A DNA stretch of 64,000 nucleotides, from assembly GCA_034008185.1 (NCBI GenBank), contig CM067084.1, positions 42,669,099 through 42,733,098 of the forward strand. The letters are read 5' to 3'. Of this stretch, positions 47,217 to 59,904 are shown one piece after another. The stretch is from Gorsachius magnificus (lineage: Eukaryota; Chordata; Aves; Pelecaniformes; Ardeidae). The notes beneath the pieces were generated by a model that saw only the letters and a list, made by a program, of their open reading frames with translations, made no database searches and was not told the origin of the DNA. The translations under genes and the position numbers were made by a program. The first letter of the stretch is position 1; the number at the start of each line of letters is the position of its first letter.

Positions 47217-50200
47217 CCTTTTCTGAAGGAAAATCATGTTGAAATACTGTTTTTTCCTGTGGGATATTTTCTGTTCCCAGCAAGGAAAAAATAGTTTATA
47301 CAAAACAACAAAATTATTCAAAGTCAATAATATCTGTGTATTGTATTCAGTGTTTTTGCTGCCAATTTTTTTTTTTCAATTTAAAATGTAATGAGAATTA
47401 GCATACATACATAAGGAGAGGGAGATGGAAACATTTCCAGTCTTCTGAGTTACTGGAAAGTGAAAAAGACTTATGCTGCATACATAAAAGTCAATTAGAT
47501 AATTTGAATTTAAAAATGAAAAAATAACAACATTTTTATACAGAGACATAACATAACCACAGGACTAAATTAACTTGTTTAGACTTTTGGTTTTGGCTTA
47601 GACAAGTTCTGGTCTGCTCCTTCTAAAGGAATTTAAGACAGTTTTAATAGCTTATTAGGTTTAGGAATATGGAAATAGTGACCCTAATTTTCTGTGATTT
47701 AAAATCAGCCTCTGCTATCACAGGTAATCATAACGTACATTTCTTTGCATGAATTCATCAGGTTTGGTCTTAAAACTAGTTAGTTTTTGCTCCTACTAAT
47801 CCCGATGGGATAGTAACCTTTTTCTGCTACAAACTTAGCAGAAAGCTACAATTTATTCATGACTAATATTCCCAAAATGCTACTGTAATTATATTCCTTC
47901 ATGAAAATAATCTACCTTCTCTGGTGTTCCACTTCCTGATACATGAATAGTTCAAATTTTCCAGCATTTGATATCCCTGAGTTTTTTGCTCATTTGCTGT
48001 ATATTTACTTCTACTTTCATGTCCTCATTTCCATTCAGATGTTCTGCTCTCGCTCCCACATTCAGCACCACTCACCAAAAGCCTGAAGAAGCAGTCAGTT
48101 GGTTTTGCACCAGGTCTTCATTACATTTAATCTTCCTGCTCCATCTTCTTTTTGCCTCTCTTCTTTCTTACTGCTGAACATTTTGCTATGTGCTACCTGG
48201 GAGCAGGATCTGGTGAAGCAAGGGATGGTCCCTTCCAGGCTTAGGTACCTTAAGCATTCCTCAGTGACCTTCCCAAGCTAAGGGAAAGAAGGTCCAAGAC
48301 TATAGGGCTGCTTTTGAGGCATAGCTTTACTGACAAGGCTCACATAAGCTGAATTAATCTTTAAACTTTCCTCCAGGCTGGCTGCCTCTCAGGTTTGTAT
48401 CTCAGACTCCCTCAAAGACGTGCTAGAGTCTCTCCAATTTATTCCACGGCCAGGTGAGATAAAGAGTTGCTTTCACCAGCAGAACACACTGAAGTTTTTC
48501 TCAGGTTTAATCATTTTAATATTATTAATCAGATTAACTCCTGGCAGGCTTTTCTTCCAAACACGGTGCATCTCTATGGAAACACAGAACTGCATGGAAA
48601 ACCGAATATTGAACACACATAGTAAAAAATAATTTAAAATGCTATTGAGGCACATTTACCATTCTTATACAGAGACGTTATTCATTGGCAAATCCATACA
48701 ATTGACAAAGCTAACACTTGCAACACCGTTCAAAAGACTTGGATAGTTATGTTTTCCTAACTTTTAACAGGTTTGAACAACTTTGGTGTGTTATTAGAAA
48801 GTGCCTGTCACCTAGTTTGGATCAGGAGTGTACTTCTGAATCAAAATTATGCCCAGTCAACAGGGATTCAATTCACACCATGGAGTGGTCTGAGAGCACA
48901 GAACTAGATCCTGAAACTGGAAGACATGCCCCAGGAGTGCCTACGGCTGACCTTCAGCAGCTAGCAGTGATTTGTCCCCAAGATCAGGCTGACATGAGCC
49001 AGAGTGACATGCACTGTGCATGTTGTGTCCTCAGCACCAGCGCCTTGCCTCCCTCCACATCCGCTCCTATGAGGACACGCTAGCTGCTAAAGAAGACATA
49101 GGCTCAGACTGTCGAGTCAATGTGTGCTTTGCTATCTTACACCCTTGTTCACTCTTAAACTTAATCATAATCAAATAAAGTTCTAACACAAGGTATAACC
49201 ACTTTCCATTTTGAAACCTTGGGCAGAAACTGGTACTTTTTTTTTTTGGCCCAGTTTTTTCCAGCACAGAACGGATGTGGCTGACTATTTAAATGACTTG
49301 GTGCACAGGCCCAAAAGAGTGGATAAAGCTCTTTCAAGATCATGGATGTTTAACTTATTCATACATATTTTTTCATACAGTGTTTAGTTCCAATCATAAC
49401 ATTAAGACTTCTTGTATTTTGTGTGCCTGTTAAAATCATGACATAATCATAACCCTTACTTGGGGTAGAGGCTGAGTAAAAAAATCATATCAGAGAAGAG
49501 ATATGGGAAGGCAAAATTATTTGGTTGTCAAGTGTATTGGATCATCTCACCTGTAAAAATTTGTGCTTCTTGAAAGGTTTATCCTAAAAGCTGCTGTTCA
49601 GTTTTAACCCTCTTTCAAGTCAATTAGAAGCTGAAGTCAGCAGGATCATTGTGCTCAGGCCCTTGTTGCGTAGCAGATTCCCTACTGCCTATGTATATTG
49701 CAATTATCCCTGTTTCTATAATTACACTATGCAATCATCAGCTATCTAGGATAAGATCCTTATTAGGCTAATAGCAGAACTTAAAGGGGTCAGGGTGCCC
49801 TTCTGGCATGTTTCACATACCCTCTGCTTTTGTGGAAAACCAAAATCACTAAAAACGTTATACATGGATAATTAAATAGCCACCCCAATGCTTGCCATAT
49901 TCAGTTTATAGCTGTAGTCTAGACTTTACTTTTAATCCTGCTTCTTGTTTTCTGTGCTTTTTTGCTACTGTTAGCAACAGTATTGCTTTCAATCATAATT
50001 TAGAATAACTTATTAAACTTATACTGTAAATGCAACTTCAGTGCAGAACGCTTCCAAATAGTGTGAATAGAAATCCAACCACAGGCTCTTGAACACTTCT
50101 GTCTATTACATTTTAAACAGTTAAATTAAGCAAACATTAGCTCTGCTCCGGTTGGTGATAATGATGGAGAGAAACTATGCTTTATACAGTGAAGACATTT

Positions 50201-53200
50201 TTTTTTTTTCGGCACCAAATCTTCACAGTTCTTACATCATGTATCTGAGAGATGAAATTCAGGATTTTTTCATTTTCTAAGCTTAACATGTCATGTTTGC
50301 ACATTGCTTTTATAAAACAGAATAATCAGAAATATGAGGGTTTGGCAAGAGGGAGTTGATTTTGATAACTTTTAGTGAATTACATTATTTTCTCATTTCT
50401 GACTTTTTACAATAGATGAGTCAAAAATTGTCAAGTGAAGCTTTTCCTGATGTTTACACATTGTTTTTCTATCAACTCTATAAATACAAAATCAAAAGGG
50501 TAAATATTGGCATTCCATACGTAATATAATAAAGGCAGTTATTCAGTCTAAATAATTTAATCAGTGGAAAAGCATATTATTATCTATATTGTTTTCTTAA
50601 CTGCCTCTTTTTCTGCAGTTTCATTTTTGTTGTTCCACATTATTTCTCTTCTTTTCTTCATTATTTCACAAGCTCTAGATTGGCATAGTTCAAGAAATGG
50701 TTCTACCTGAAATTTTTTGAGTTTCCAGCACTGCTGCCAGGCCCAAGGCTTAGTCTTGTAATTGCTGAGAGGTTTTGCAGTTAGATTACACTGTGGCCAC
50801 TTTTCTCTCTGGTTGCCCACGGCATTAACTGTCCCAGTTGCATCTCGTATTCCCACCACTGCCATTCAGCCACTGCCAAACCCTTCTTTCTCTGCCATCA
50901 GTGTTCAGGAGCTCAAGATCAGATTTGCCCTTTGAACATTATTCCCTTTCACATGCAAAGTCAATAATTTTCCATATGCAATAATTTATTGAATGGTTAT
51001 TTGCTAAGGCCAAAAGAAAGAAATAAGAAACCAACCAAACAAACAAGAAGTAAAGAATGAGGTCTGAAGAAGCTAGAGCCTTAAGAAGGCACTGAGAAAT
51101 ATTTGTAACCTATATCATCCTCTTTTATGCTAAAAGCTGTTTGGGAATTTGTTGTCAGAATAATTGGATGGAGAAAAGGACTTTTGCAAAATGGAACCTT
51201 TTTGAGTAGATTTCATCTGAAGTAAAATAGTTTGGTTTGCTGGAAAAAATCCCTAGTTCTTTTTTAAAGTCAGTTCTGCATTAAATTTCACTTACCCAAA
51301 GCCTATAGTACCTCGCAGGACTTGTAGAAATGGCAGCTTAGGTTTTTCTGTTCCTTTTCTGTGAAATAGATAGGTAGACCAGAAAAAACACTCTCATGCT
51401 CATGGTATTCAAACATCTTCCCCAAGGCTTCATAAGCCATGATATTTCTCCTCATGCAGGTAGTACACATTTATGCTGCCAAACCTGCCTGCTTAGGTTT
51501 TAAAAAACTCAGACTGTTGCTAGTTTTAAAAAAGGTAGGTAGTTAGTGAGTATTCTGACATATGGCTTGCTTCTGGCATGACGGATGTCTCACTTTTTTG
51601 TCAATGTTTAACACGTATGATTCACATCCATGGGCACTGCTTCGACTCAGTGATCCCAGGTGTATTGCAAGAGATTGTTAGGATATAATACCAATTTTTT
51701 GGTGGCAGTCTATGTGCACTCCATTGCTGAATGCCATATAAGACTCATGTGCATATGAATGCTTTTTCAACATATATAAAACTTCGTTTACTTCTATGGG
51801 TTGCTGATGATGGAAATAAAAAACTTATTACTTTGGACCAAAGCTAGGGAATGCAGAGGAGTCCAAATATAATGAGAAAACTTGCACATTCAAATATTCC
51901 AATAGAGAAATAAAATCAACTCTTTCCATTTATCTTAGGTTCCAGTTCTGTTCCAAAGGATGCTATCATGCTATTACATGAACCAATTCCAATGGCATGA
52001 GAACTATACAAAATAATTGCTTCAGTTGCCTTTGGAAACAATTAATTGTTAAAGACAAGAATTCACAGCAAGAACAAGTAACTGAAATTTTCAGCTGAGA
52101 TTTCTAGATAACTGGACTTAGCAGGGTTGGTACGATGAATGCCTTTCCTCTTACAAAAGTGCCAAATGTCCAGGAAGTCCCAAATAGCTGGAAACAAACT
52201 CTGACCACCGGCCTGACATCTTGTCTAAAAATTGGCATAATCATTAGAATTCCTATGGTCTTTCAAGTCCTTCTGGGAAAAAGACTACCACCAGAAATGT
52301 CAGCATAATTCGTGTGTCTTTTTCCAATTTCTAATAAAAGCACTGTATCAGCTGTTAGACTTGACATTGACACTTACCAGAAATCAGGTTAATATTGCCA
52401 TTTGTTTTGTAAGACACACAAAAATTGTAAGCAATTTGGGTGAAATATAAGTGCAAAAATGATTTGATGTTTTACACTGAAGCTTTCACTTGTTCCAAAA
52501 TGGTTTTCTTAAGTGTGTATCTTTGAAAAGAAAAGAAAAATCAGAATAAAGTCAGTGATTTTTTTGAGGCTGCTTAATACAAATGTATTAACTAAGTTTC
52601 ATACCAGTGCAAACTCTTGTTGTGAAAGATTATGTTAAGTGCTAACTTTGAATTTAGTTCTAAATGTCTTTGCTTTATTAAATTTGACTCTTAATGACAT
52701 ATTTTAATTAGTACTCAAAAATTAAACTCTCTACTGCCATGAACAAACCAAGAGCCTGACAAGCTCCACAGTGAAATACATACAGTACCATCTAAAGTCT
52801 AAAATATGACAAAATATTATATACCTGGACGTTATTTCATGATGTCTCATTTTCCAGCAACTACCAAAATATGCATTTGATGAGTTATTGAAGTTCACTG
52901 TCTGGTGAGCAACAGGATTATTATGAAATTCATTATTAATAACACATTGTAAATATTATGACTACTAGAAAGGATAGACATATTGCACTGTCAGACTTGT
53001 GGGAGAAGATGTCCACTCTTCCTAAAGATATTTTCTGACCTGAAACCAGAAGTTACTCAATCTAGTCTCAGTCATAGCATGTTCCTTCTGGTGTCACGTG
53101 TAAGTGAAGATTTCTCCCTAGGGAAACAAATAAAAAAATCCCAATCAAAATCACCACTGAAGTTAATGAATATGACATAGGGCAACTTTTGAGCTTCTTA

Positions 53201-54549
53201 GCGAAAGTAGTAAGCTGCACACTAACCTGGTGCAGTAACCTGGAATAAATATTCATTATTTAACTTAGAACCATCTGGTTTAGTGGAAGCTTTTAAGATG
53301 ACTTTTAAGAAAAGACTTTTAAGCCACTCACTGGATATAGTAATAAAGCTTGGAGTTGTAAGGAGATAAAAATAGGATACAGCCATGGTCCTCAAAATTG
53401 TCTAAAGAAGAAAGTCAGTAAGAGTATCTATCTAACACAGACACTTCCTCCCTCACCTCCTGTAAATGAAGATACTCACCTAGACTATCTGCTACTCAAA
53501 ACCTGCATATAATTCTAACCTCCATGGACTCAGAAACAGTTAAATTTGTATAGCTATGATTTTTACCAAAGCAGTGCTCCATGAATCTCTCTACTTTCAA
53601 GCAGTTTGGCATAGTGTGACTGTTTCAATATGTAAGAGTCGTGACACGAGCCAGGAAGTTTATTAAAACATTCTCAGTGTTTTGTTTTGCATGGTATAAT
53701 TCAGGGCATTATAGCAGGCTAAGAGAAGAAGTTCTTTATGGGACTGCTGTGCTCACTGGGTGCTAGAGGGATATATCCATGACAGTTTTTTTCCCCCAAG
53801 ATATGTTTGAAAAAGTACGTGAGTAATTGCACCATTACTCCAGTAAAGGCATTGCTTCTGGTTACTGGAGTTTAGAATACAATTCAGTGTTTAAATAAGT
53901 ATTCTCTCTGGCTGCTATGCATCATCTGGAAAGATTTGAATTTTTGGAATGGCTCAGTGACAAACCCGATCTTAGTCAGCAAGGTCTTTTCCTTGGGATC
54001 ATTTCTGAAGGTTAGAAAGTTATGTTCACACCCAGAGAACAACATAGTTCAACACATGTAGAAAATAAACAGACCCTCCATCTTCATCCCAGTCCCATGA
54101 CCTCTGCGTACAGAGCTTAACCTTCCAAAAGGCATTCAACTTTGTTGGGTCACTGGAGGAGGGGTGAAGATGTCTTGCTCACTGGAAAATGCCACTGTGA
54201 CCAGAGAAGTCTTTTGTGAAATGATATCCTGATCCAAGCATTTACCTTTCTGCGATATACCTATGTTATTTTGTGCCAAAGATCAAGAAATAACCCTCCC
54301 TTTGGGGAAACCATTATCATCCATCAAGTGCTACTTGTTCAATCACTTTTGATAGAGAGTTGTGGTACCATACTTCAGAGATTTAAAGTGGGATGAAGTG
54401 TGTCAAAAAGCATATTCTGTGATTTTAAAAAAAAATAAAATTACAAGCATTAGTTAGAAATCACAAACCCATTTAAATTAGGAACTGTAAGCACTTAAAA
54501 TCGGGATGCAAAATGTATTTTTTGTATAACATGGGACAGGAATACATAC
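47217..54549. other. non-coding DNA, no gene recognised
   Basis: About 7.3 kb of AT-rich sequence. The 121-codon frame at 48718-49083 (+) and the Lys/Glu-rich 93-codon frame at 50584-50865 (-) are the longest. Neither carries a recognisable domain, and neither is supported by clear splice sites. No transposon recognised. Confidence 0.45.
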
Positions 54550-54632
54550 CTGAGATGCAGTGGAAAAAACTGCTAGATAGGAATGTCATTTTCACCACTG
54601 GAGACCCGGGTTGAAACTCCCACTAGGGGATA
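54550..54632 (+). repeat. possible tRNA-derived SINE head
   Basis: The order TGCAGTGGAAAAAACTGC, then CACTGGAGACCCGGGTTGAA and ACTCCCACTAGGG, resembles the head of a MIR-like SINE. The B-box-like GGTTGAAACTC is at 54609-54619. The match is short and the A box poor. It could be coincidental. Confidence 0.35.
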
Positions 54633-57600
54633 CCTTTATAGATCTCATTTTAGTATATTGTAGTCATGCCATTATAAAACCATCAAATGCAATTTGGCAC
54701 AGCATGATACTTAAATGGTGGCCTGAAATTAACAGACTGAATTACCCTCTACAGGCAGCCAAGGTTATTTATAAATTGGAATTCAGATAAGTAAGTGAAG
54801 TGCCTTACTGAACTCTGTACTTTTATATTCCCAACCTCCGTCTTCCATGCTTTGAAATACTTTTTGCAGTCGTCCTTTAGTTGAACTTCCAGAATATTTA
54901 GCGACTTAAAATGGGAGCAAAACTGAAAGCAGGATGCTGTATTAGGTACTTACAAGAGATAGTGCTTCTACATTTGTAAACTATCTTGTAAAACGTTTTA
55001 ATTGAAAGAGCTACATCTTGGCATCTGTGAGGTCTAGTGCAATTAGTTGCTTTAAACTCCATTTTCTCCTCCCGCTGCCAATTAAGCAAAACTTGTGTGC
55101 AAGAGTAATGGTTGCCTCAGTGACAAAATCAGAACATGCTAAATAATGTGATTAAACTTGTTAAAAGCCAAAATAAACACTTATAATTATCTCAAGGAAA
55201 CCTGCATAGCACAAGTGAGAGCTCTATAAAGTGAAACTCTGCATCCATAATTTCAGACTTTCCTACACAATAGATCACAGTTAAAGATCTGTTAACAGAC
55301 CTCTGACTGCTGAACTGGGCAGCTTGTGGTTTTCTTCTAAACCTATTGGTATAATGTGGATTTATGCAAGAGGTGCAAATTGGAAGTTGTCTACTATTGG
55401 AGCCATTGGCAGAACAGAAATCATACTGTAGGGTTAGCAGCATGAAGTACATTGCTTTGAAATTACACAGCAGGGTTTCTGCTTGTTGCTCCGCTTGCCT
55501 TTAAGACCAAGGTCTTATACTGTCTGGCCATGATTAAAATCAAAGTGTAGGCCTCTTTGCTGGGTGCCAGTAAACGAAGGTGAAAAACAGAAACAATCTG
55601 GATTCTTAATTATTTTAAAATGCAACATAGGCAAAAAACTAAGATGAAAGCATTTCTTACTAATCTATCCTAATTATTCCACATAAAACGATTTCCTAAA
55701 GAGGCCTATATCTTGAGATAGTTACTTTCTATGACTACGCAAGATCTTTTTTCCTATATAGCATCTTTTACGTAACCCCCCCCACATATACAAAAAACAA
55801 AAATTGACAAGCAGTTTAAATAGTAGGCTTATTTAAATCCAGGTTCAGGTCTACATCAAAACCTGAAAGAAACCAAGATACCACACTGAGTTTACTGAAA
55901 ATTAAACGACCATTAGTTTCTACAGTGGTCCACTAGTAAAAAAGTGCACATTTGAGATGCTCCATTTTACTGCCATACTATGGAGATACAGGTAGGTACT
56001 GGCAAGTGGGATCAGAAAAAACAAAGGGTTGCTACGTTAGAAAATAATGATGTCACAGAGGGATAGGAGTCTTCACTGTAAATCCAAGGCTCTCTACTCA
56101 GAGACTCGCATTCTGGTTTCAGTCACTGTGGTCACTTTTCAAGTAAAATCATGGCAAAATAATGGTATGTGGCAGAAAGTCAATGCTGAAAGTGGGTACG
56201 GTGGGAGCTATCTACACTACTCTCAATTCTGCCATAAGTGAACAAGGAGCTTTTTCTTTACTTGTCAGCATAGTCCAAAGTACTTGCTGTCAGGATATTT
56301 TTCCTAATAGGCTCTTGAAGAGCTTATTGATAGACAGACCTCTCAACTGAAATAAAGATGCTGCAGGGATATCTGTAGATAGCCAAGGACAGTCATTAAA
56401 GCTGATGTGCAAAACACTTGCCCACTTTAATTTCTAATTTATTTAATATGTAATCTTTTGATTTAGACTACAGTGCTTGAAAGTCAGCTTTTTGGCCTCT
56501 TATGAAAAATATATCTTATTTTTTTCCTAGTCTAGTCTACTTTTTCATGATGCCTTTTCTCTTAGAAGGCAAATCCATGCCTTCCAGGTTACCAGCAAAA
56601 GAAATATTTTACATATAAAGCAATAAAAGATTCAAGCAGTCACTTTGAAACATGTTGTATTTTTCATGTTCTTTTAATACATTTTTAACACATTTTGAGT
56701 ACTTTTTTCATAATAATTCACAGCTCATTTAATGTTAGGTAGCTTGTTGAGTCTCAGACAATTACTTATGAACAAAATGTTCTATGCCTTTAAATCTACA
56801 GCAAAGAGAGGGAGATGTTTCTTTCATGCACCAGTTCAGAACAGTTCCTGATATTAAATTTATTTCTAACTCACAGCTACCTGTATGTGACCTTCTGAAG
56901 CCAGTTCTGTTAACTGGGTTTGTCTCTGGTCCAACTCTGGCAAGACAAAATCAGGCAATGTTGGTGGGAACTGGAAAGCTCCTTGCTCACCTCCTCCCTG
57001 GGAGCAGGGACATCATCTGTAGTGCTTGCCCACTACCATACCAGAATACAAAAATATATTTCAGACCTCTGTGGTAAGAAATTCAGAGCAGAGTTACTGC
57101 TTCTAGCTTCTACTTTTTCTGACAAAGCCTTGTCATCTTTTCCTGTTTTGCCCTTTTCACTTTAAATAATCTCATTACTATTAAGAAACCACATTGTTTG
57201 GTCTTTTCCCAGTATCCAAGTATGTTGAGTGCATACTGTGGCAAACTTAGCCACATAAAAATTGCTGCTCTGGCTAACTTCTAAAGCGTATAATGCAATG
57301 TGCTCCACTAGAGAGTTTTAAAGTTATTTAAAGAAATACATTCCACATCTTTGAGAGTTGTAAAAATTCCAAATAATTCAGTAAAGTGCATTAGAACAAT
57401 AGGTACACAAAATCACTACTGATGTTAGTGAAGCTTGTTTTCTGCAAAACACTTTTCTTTTACAAGAAAGACACACAATTTTACCCTATATTATTCCAGC
57501 TCTGGTGCTAACAGTGGAATTTGAAGTGAAAGCAACACCCTGTCCACCACTGCGGCTGGTAGCACAAAGACCTGATGCAATGCTAGCGCAAACAGGTCAC

Positions 57601-58814
57601 TGGTCACCGGGTTCTAATGACTGCATGGTATCACCCTTTTTACATAGCTTCTGCTGTGAGAACAACTGCATGAGGGGAAAAAAACCAAGCCCAAATGGAA
57701 GGACCATCAGGAAAGTATGTACTCACTTCACATCACAGTCCATTGGAAAGGCAGATGAAAGCAAAGAGCTGTGAAAAGCAGAGCTATTCAGTGCAAATTC
57801 TGTAAGGACAGTATTGAACGCTTCTCTCCAAGTTCTTCCTCCATTCCTCTTTTTCTTCAAGTCACTTGTTGGAATCTGTCCTAAGGTAAGGAGAGGTCTG
57901 CAAGTTAAGACTTGGGTGTTTCTCCTGCTGTGCCTTCTCTGCAAAATAGTTTTCCTAAGCTTTAACTCTCATTATTCTCTCTGTACTTAGGCAACGCTCA
58001 CTGTGAGACAGGCCCTTGTCTCTTCCTCCTCCTCTTCCAACTTTTTCCACAGCCTTCAGATTGCATCCAGTATAATCACCGGTACATCAACCCTACAGCC
58101 TCCATTAGGGCCTGTTCTTGAAAAAGAATTCCTATGGGATGATACTTATAGCCTGTTGACTCCTTGCAATACTGACTGAACTTGCTGTATGAGGCACAAA
58201 ATACTGATCTGGTATTTGGACACTCAGAACTTTGCAATAAAAGGGTGAGTAGAAAACCTGGCATTCCTTCCTTCTTCACATATCGTGTCTTGCTACACCT
58301 TATTTGACTTCAGAAGTAATTCAGCATTCTTATGGAAATTAACATAACTTCAATGAAATAACAAATTTTAGCTGCCAAAAGTCTTATTAATATACAAAAA
58401 AAAGGTCAAACCCATAGAAAACCAGTCTGTTCAAGAAAAGAATTTTCTCCTAAACCATCAATGTTTGGCTGATGTTTTCAATTATAAGTTTGTGTATCCC
58501 ATCCCAAACTTTTAAAATCCTATACTATAATAATTGTGGATATTCCTAATTAACTAGAAAAATAATGGGGACAAATTGATATTTTTCAGAATAAAGCAAG
58601 AGAGTAGCATGAAAGGGTATATATTGTCAACAGGAAAATAAAAAAAAGCTAGACTGGTTGATTGGCAGAGGAGATGAAACCTGGCAATTAATTTCAATTC
58701 TGAGTTAAATAACTAAAGAATGAAAAACATGGAAAAAAACAAGGAGACAAATAGTAAATTCGGCCCTAACACTACTACTGTAACACAGAATAGGGCCTCT
58801 GAGTCCTGTTATTC
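54633..58814. other. non-coding DNA, no gene recognised
   Basis: About 4.2 kb of AT-rich sequence with no recognised gene, RNA gene or transposon. Frames at 56784-57165 and 57505-57774 on the + strand are short and unrecognised. Confidence 0.5.
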
Positions 58815-58930
58815 TTTGCTTCACAGTCTTGGCATATATCCTCAGGCAATTCACTGAATCTCTCCTCAGCTATAAAACAGGATAAAATACTCATCCTAAT
58901 GTGATATGAAGATTGTTAAGAATTTTTTTA
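58815..58930 (+). repeat. MIR (CORE-SINE) 3' relic
   Basis: The characteristic MIR 3' phrase is readable in order: CCTCAGGCAATTCACTGAAT, CTCTCCTCAGC, then TATAAAACAGGATAAAATAC, TCATCCTAATG and a GAAGATTGTTAAG end. These correspond to the family's gcaagtcacttaa, cctcag, tgtaaaatggggataataat and ttgtgaggattaa blocks. It is an ancient amniote SINE, heavily diverged, on the + strand. Confidence 0.7.
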
Positions 58931-59214
58931 GTCTTAATTTATGATGGGAAAAAGAAAAAAACTCAAAAAATAAATTATTCCTAGAGGCTTGTGGAATATG
59001 TGATGTTGGGTGAATAAAAATGAATGTTGCCAATGCATTTTTATGCTCTGTAGTAGAAGAATTTCAAAATTAGTGAAAAAATGGGATACAGTAGCTTAAT
59101 GTACACTGTCCTAGCTCAAGTACTTAGTAAAGACTCATGAACCATAATTTGAAAACATAACTCAACCATTTATGTACGTGGGGCCACAGAGATTAAAAAA
59201 CAGGATAATGATAA
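58931..59214. other. non-coding DNA, no feature recognised
   Basis: AT-rich sequence between the MIR relic and the ancient CR1 relic. Confidence 0.6.
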
Positions 59215-59600
59215 ATGGCAAAATATCTAACTGTTCAAGCCAATGGAAAGCTCAGTGTAAGAGCTGTTTTTAATTAACATCTTAGTGGTTTGGAAAACAG
59301 AATAAAGATCGTATTAAATAGATTTGCTGATGATGTTGCACTGAAAGATCTTGCGAAAACTAAAGCCAGGAAAAATACAAAGGACTAGAGAGGTTAACAA
59401 AATATGGCAATGAAAGTCTACCCTCAACCTGGAAAAAAATGCAAGCTAGACATTTGGTAAAAATGATAAAATAGGCATGCGAGAGAAAGCAATGGCAGTG
59501 AGCAATTCCTTTGGTTGATGTCAAAATCAAGTTAGATTTGTGGTTTTAGCAAGATCAGGAACTAAAGAAGTTCTACTTGGGCTGTCTCTACTATGGCAGG
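59215..59600 (+). mobile_element. ancient CR1-type LINE relic (RT catalytic region)
   Basis: The order TTTGGAAAACAGAATAAAGA, then ATTTGCTGATGATGTTGCA (F-A-D-D-V-A at 59323-59340), GACTAGAGAGGTTAACAAAA, CTCAACCTGGAAAAAAATGC, ACATTTGGTAAAAATGATAA and GGCAGTGAGCAATTCCTTTG follows the reverse-transcriptase catalytic region and downstream part of an old CR1 lineage. The YADD/FADD-type motif is intact in sequence although the frame around it is not. This copy is separate from the one at 62.1 kb, because that copy restarts at an earlier part of ORF2. Confidence 0.72.
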
Positions 59601-59871
59601 TGCAAAGGAAAATGATTCTCTCTCTGACCATAGTCTTACACCATTAAAAACTGATAGAATATTTGTGATGAATTTCAATGAATAAAACGTGAAAGCCTAC
59701 ATAATGCTGCTAACACCAGTTGTTGAAAACTTGTGATTCAGCTTCTCTCCTCATCTTCCTTATTGCAAGTTTTAAACCCAACACATTTTAAAAGTAGGAA
59801 GTGCTGTGTTTCTTCTGCTCTTGGAAACGTTAAGGACTGCATTTTAAGGTTTTCAGTGGGGGAGAGGGCTA
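59601..59871. other. non-coding DNA, possible remnant of the CR1 relic
   Basis: The old CR1 may continue for some distance but cannot be followed by eye. Nothing else recognised. Confidence 0.4.
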
Positions 59872-59904
59872 GGGAAAAAAAAAATTACACTTTTTTTTTT
59901 TCCC
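59872..59904. repeat. perfect inverted repeat, 13-bp stem, 7-nt loop
   Basis: GGG followed by ten A (59872-59884) is complementary to ten T followed by CCC (59892-59904), with a 7-nt loop. The arms are homopolymeric apart from the G/C cap, so the structure may have formed by expansion of a small A/T palindrome. Confidence 0.95.

Noticed and set aside
48718..49083. 121-codon + strand frame
   Set aside because: Composition is ordinary and I recognise no family; no flanking splice or promoter support.
50584..50865. 93-codon reverse-strand frame with a Lys/Glu-rich end
   Set aside because: Charged C-terminus reflects an A-rich sense strand; no domain and no transcript evidence visible.
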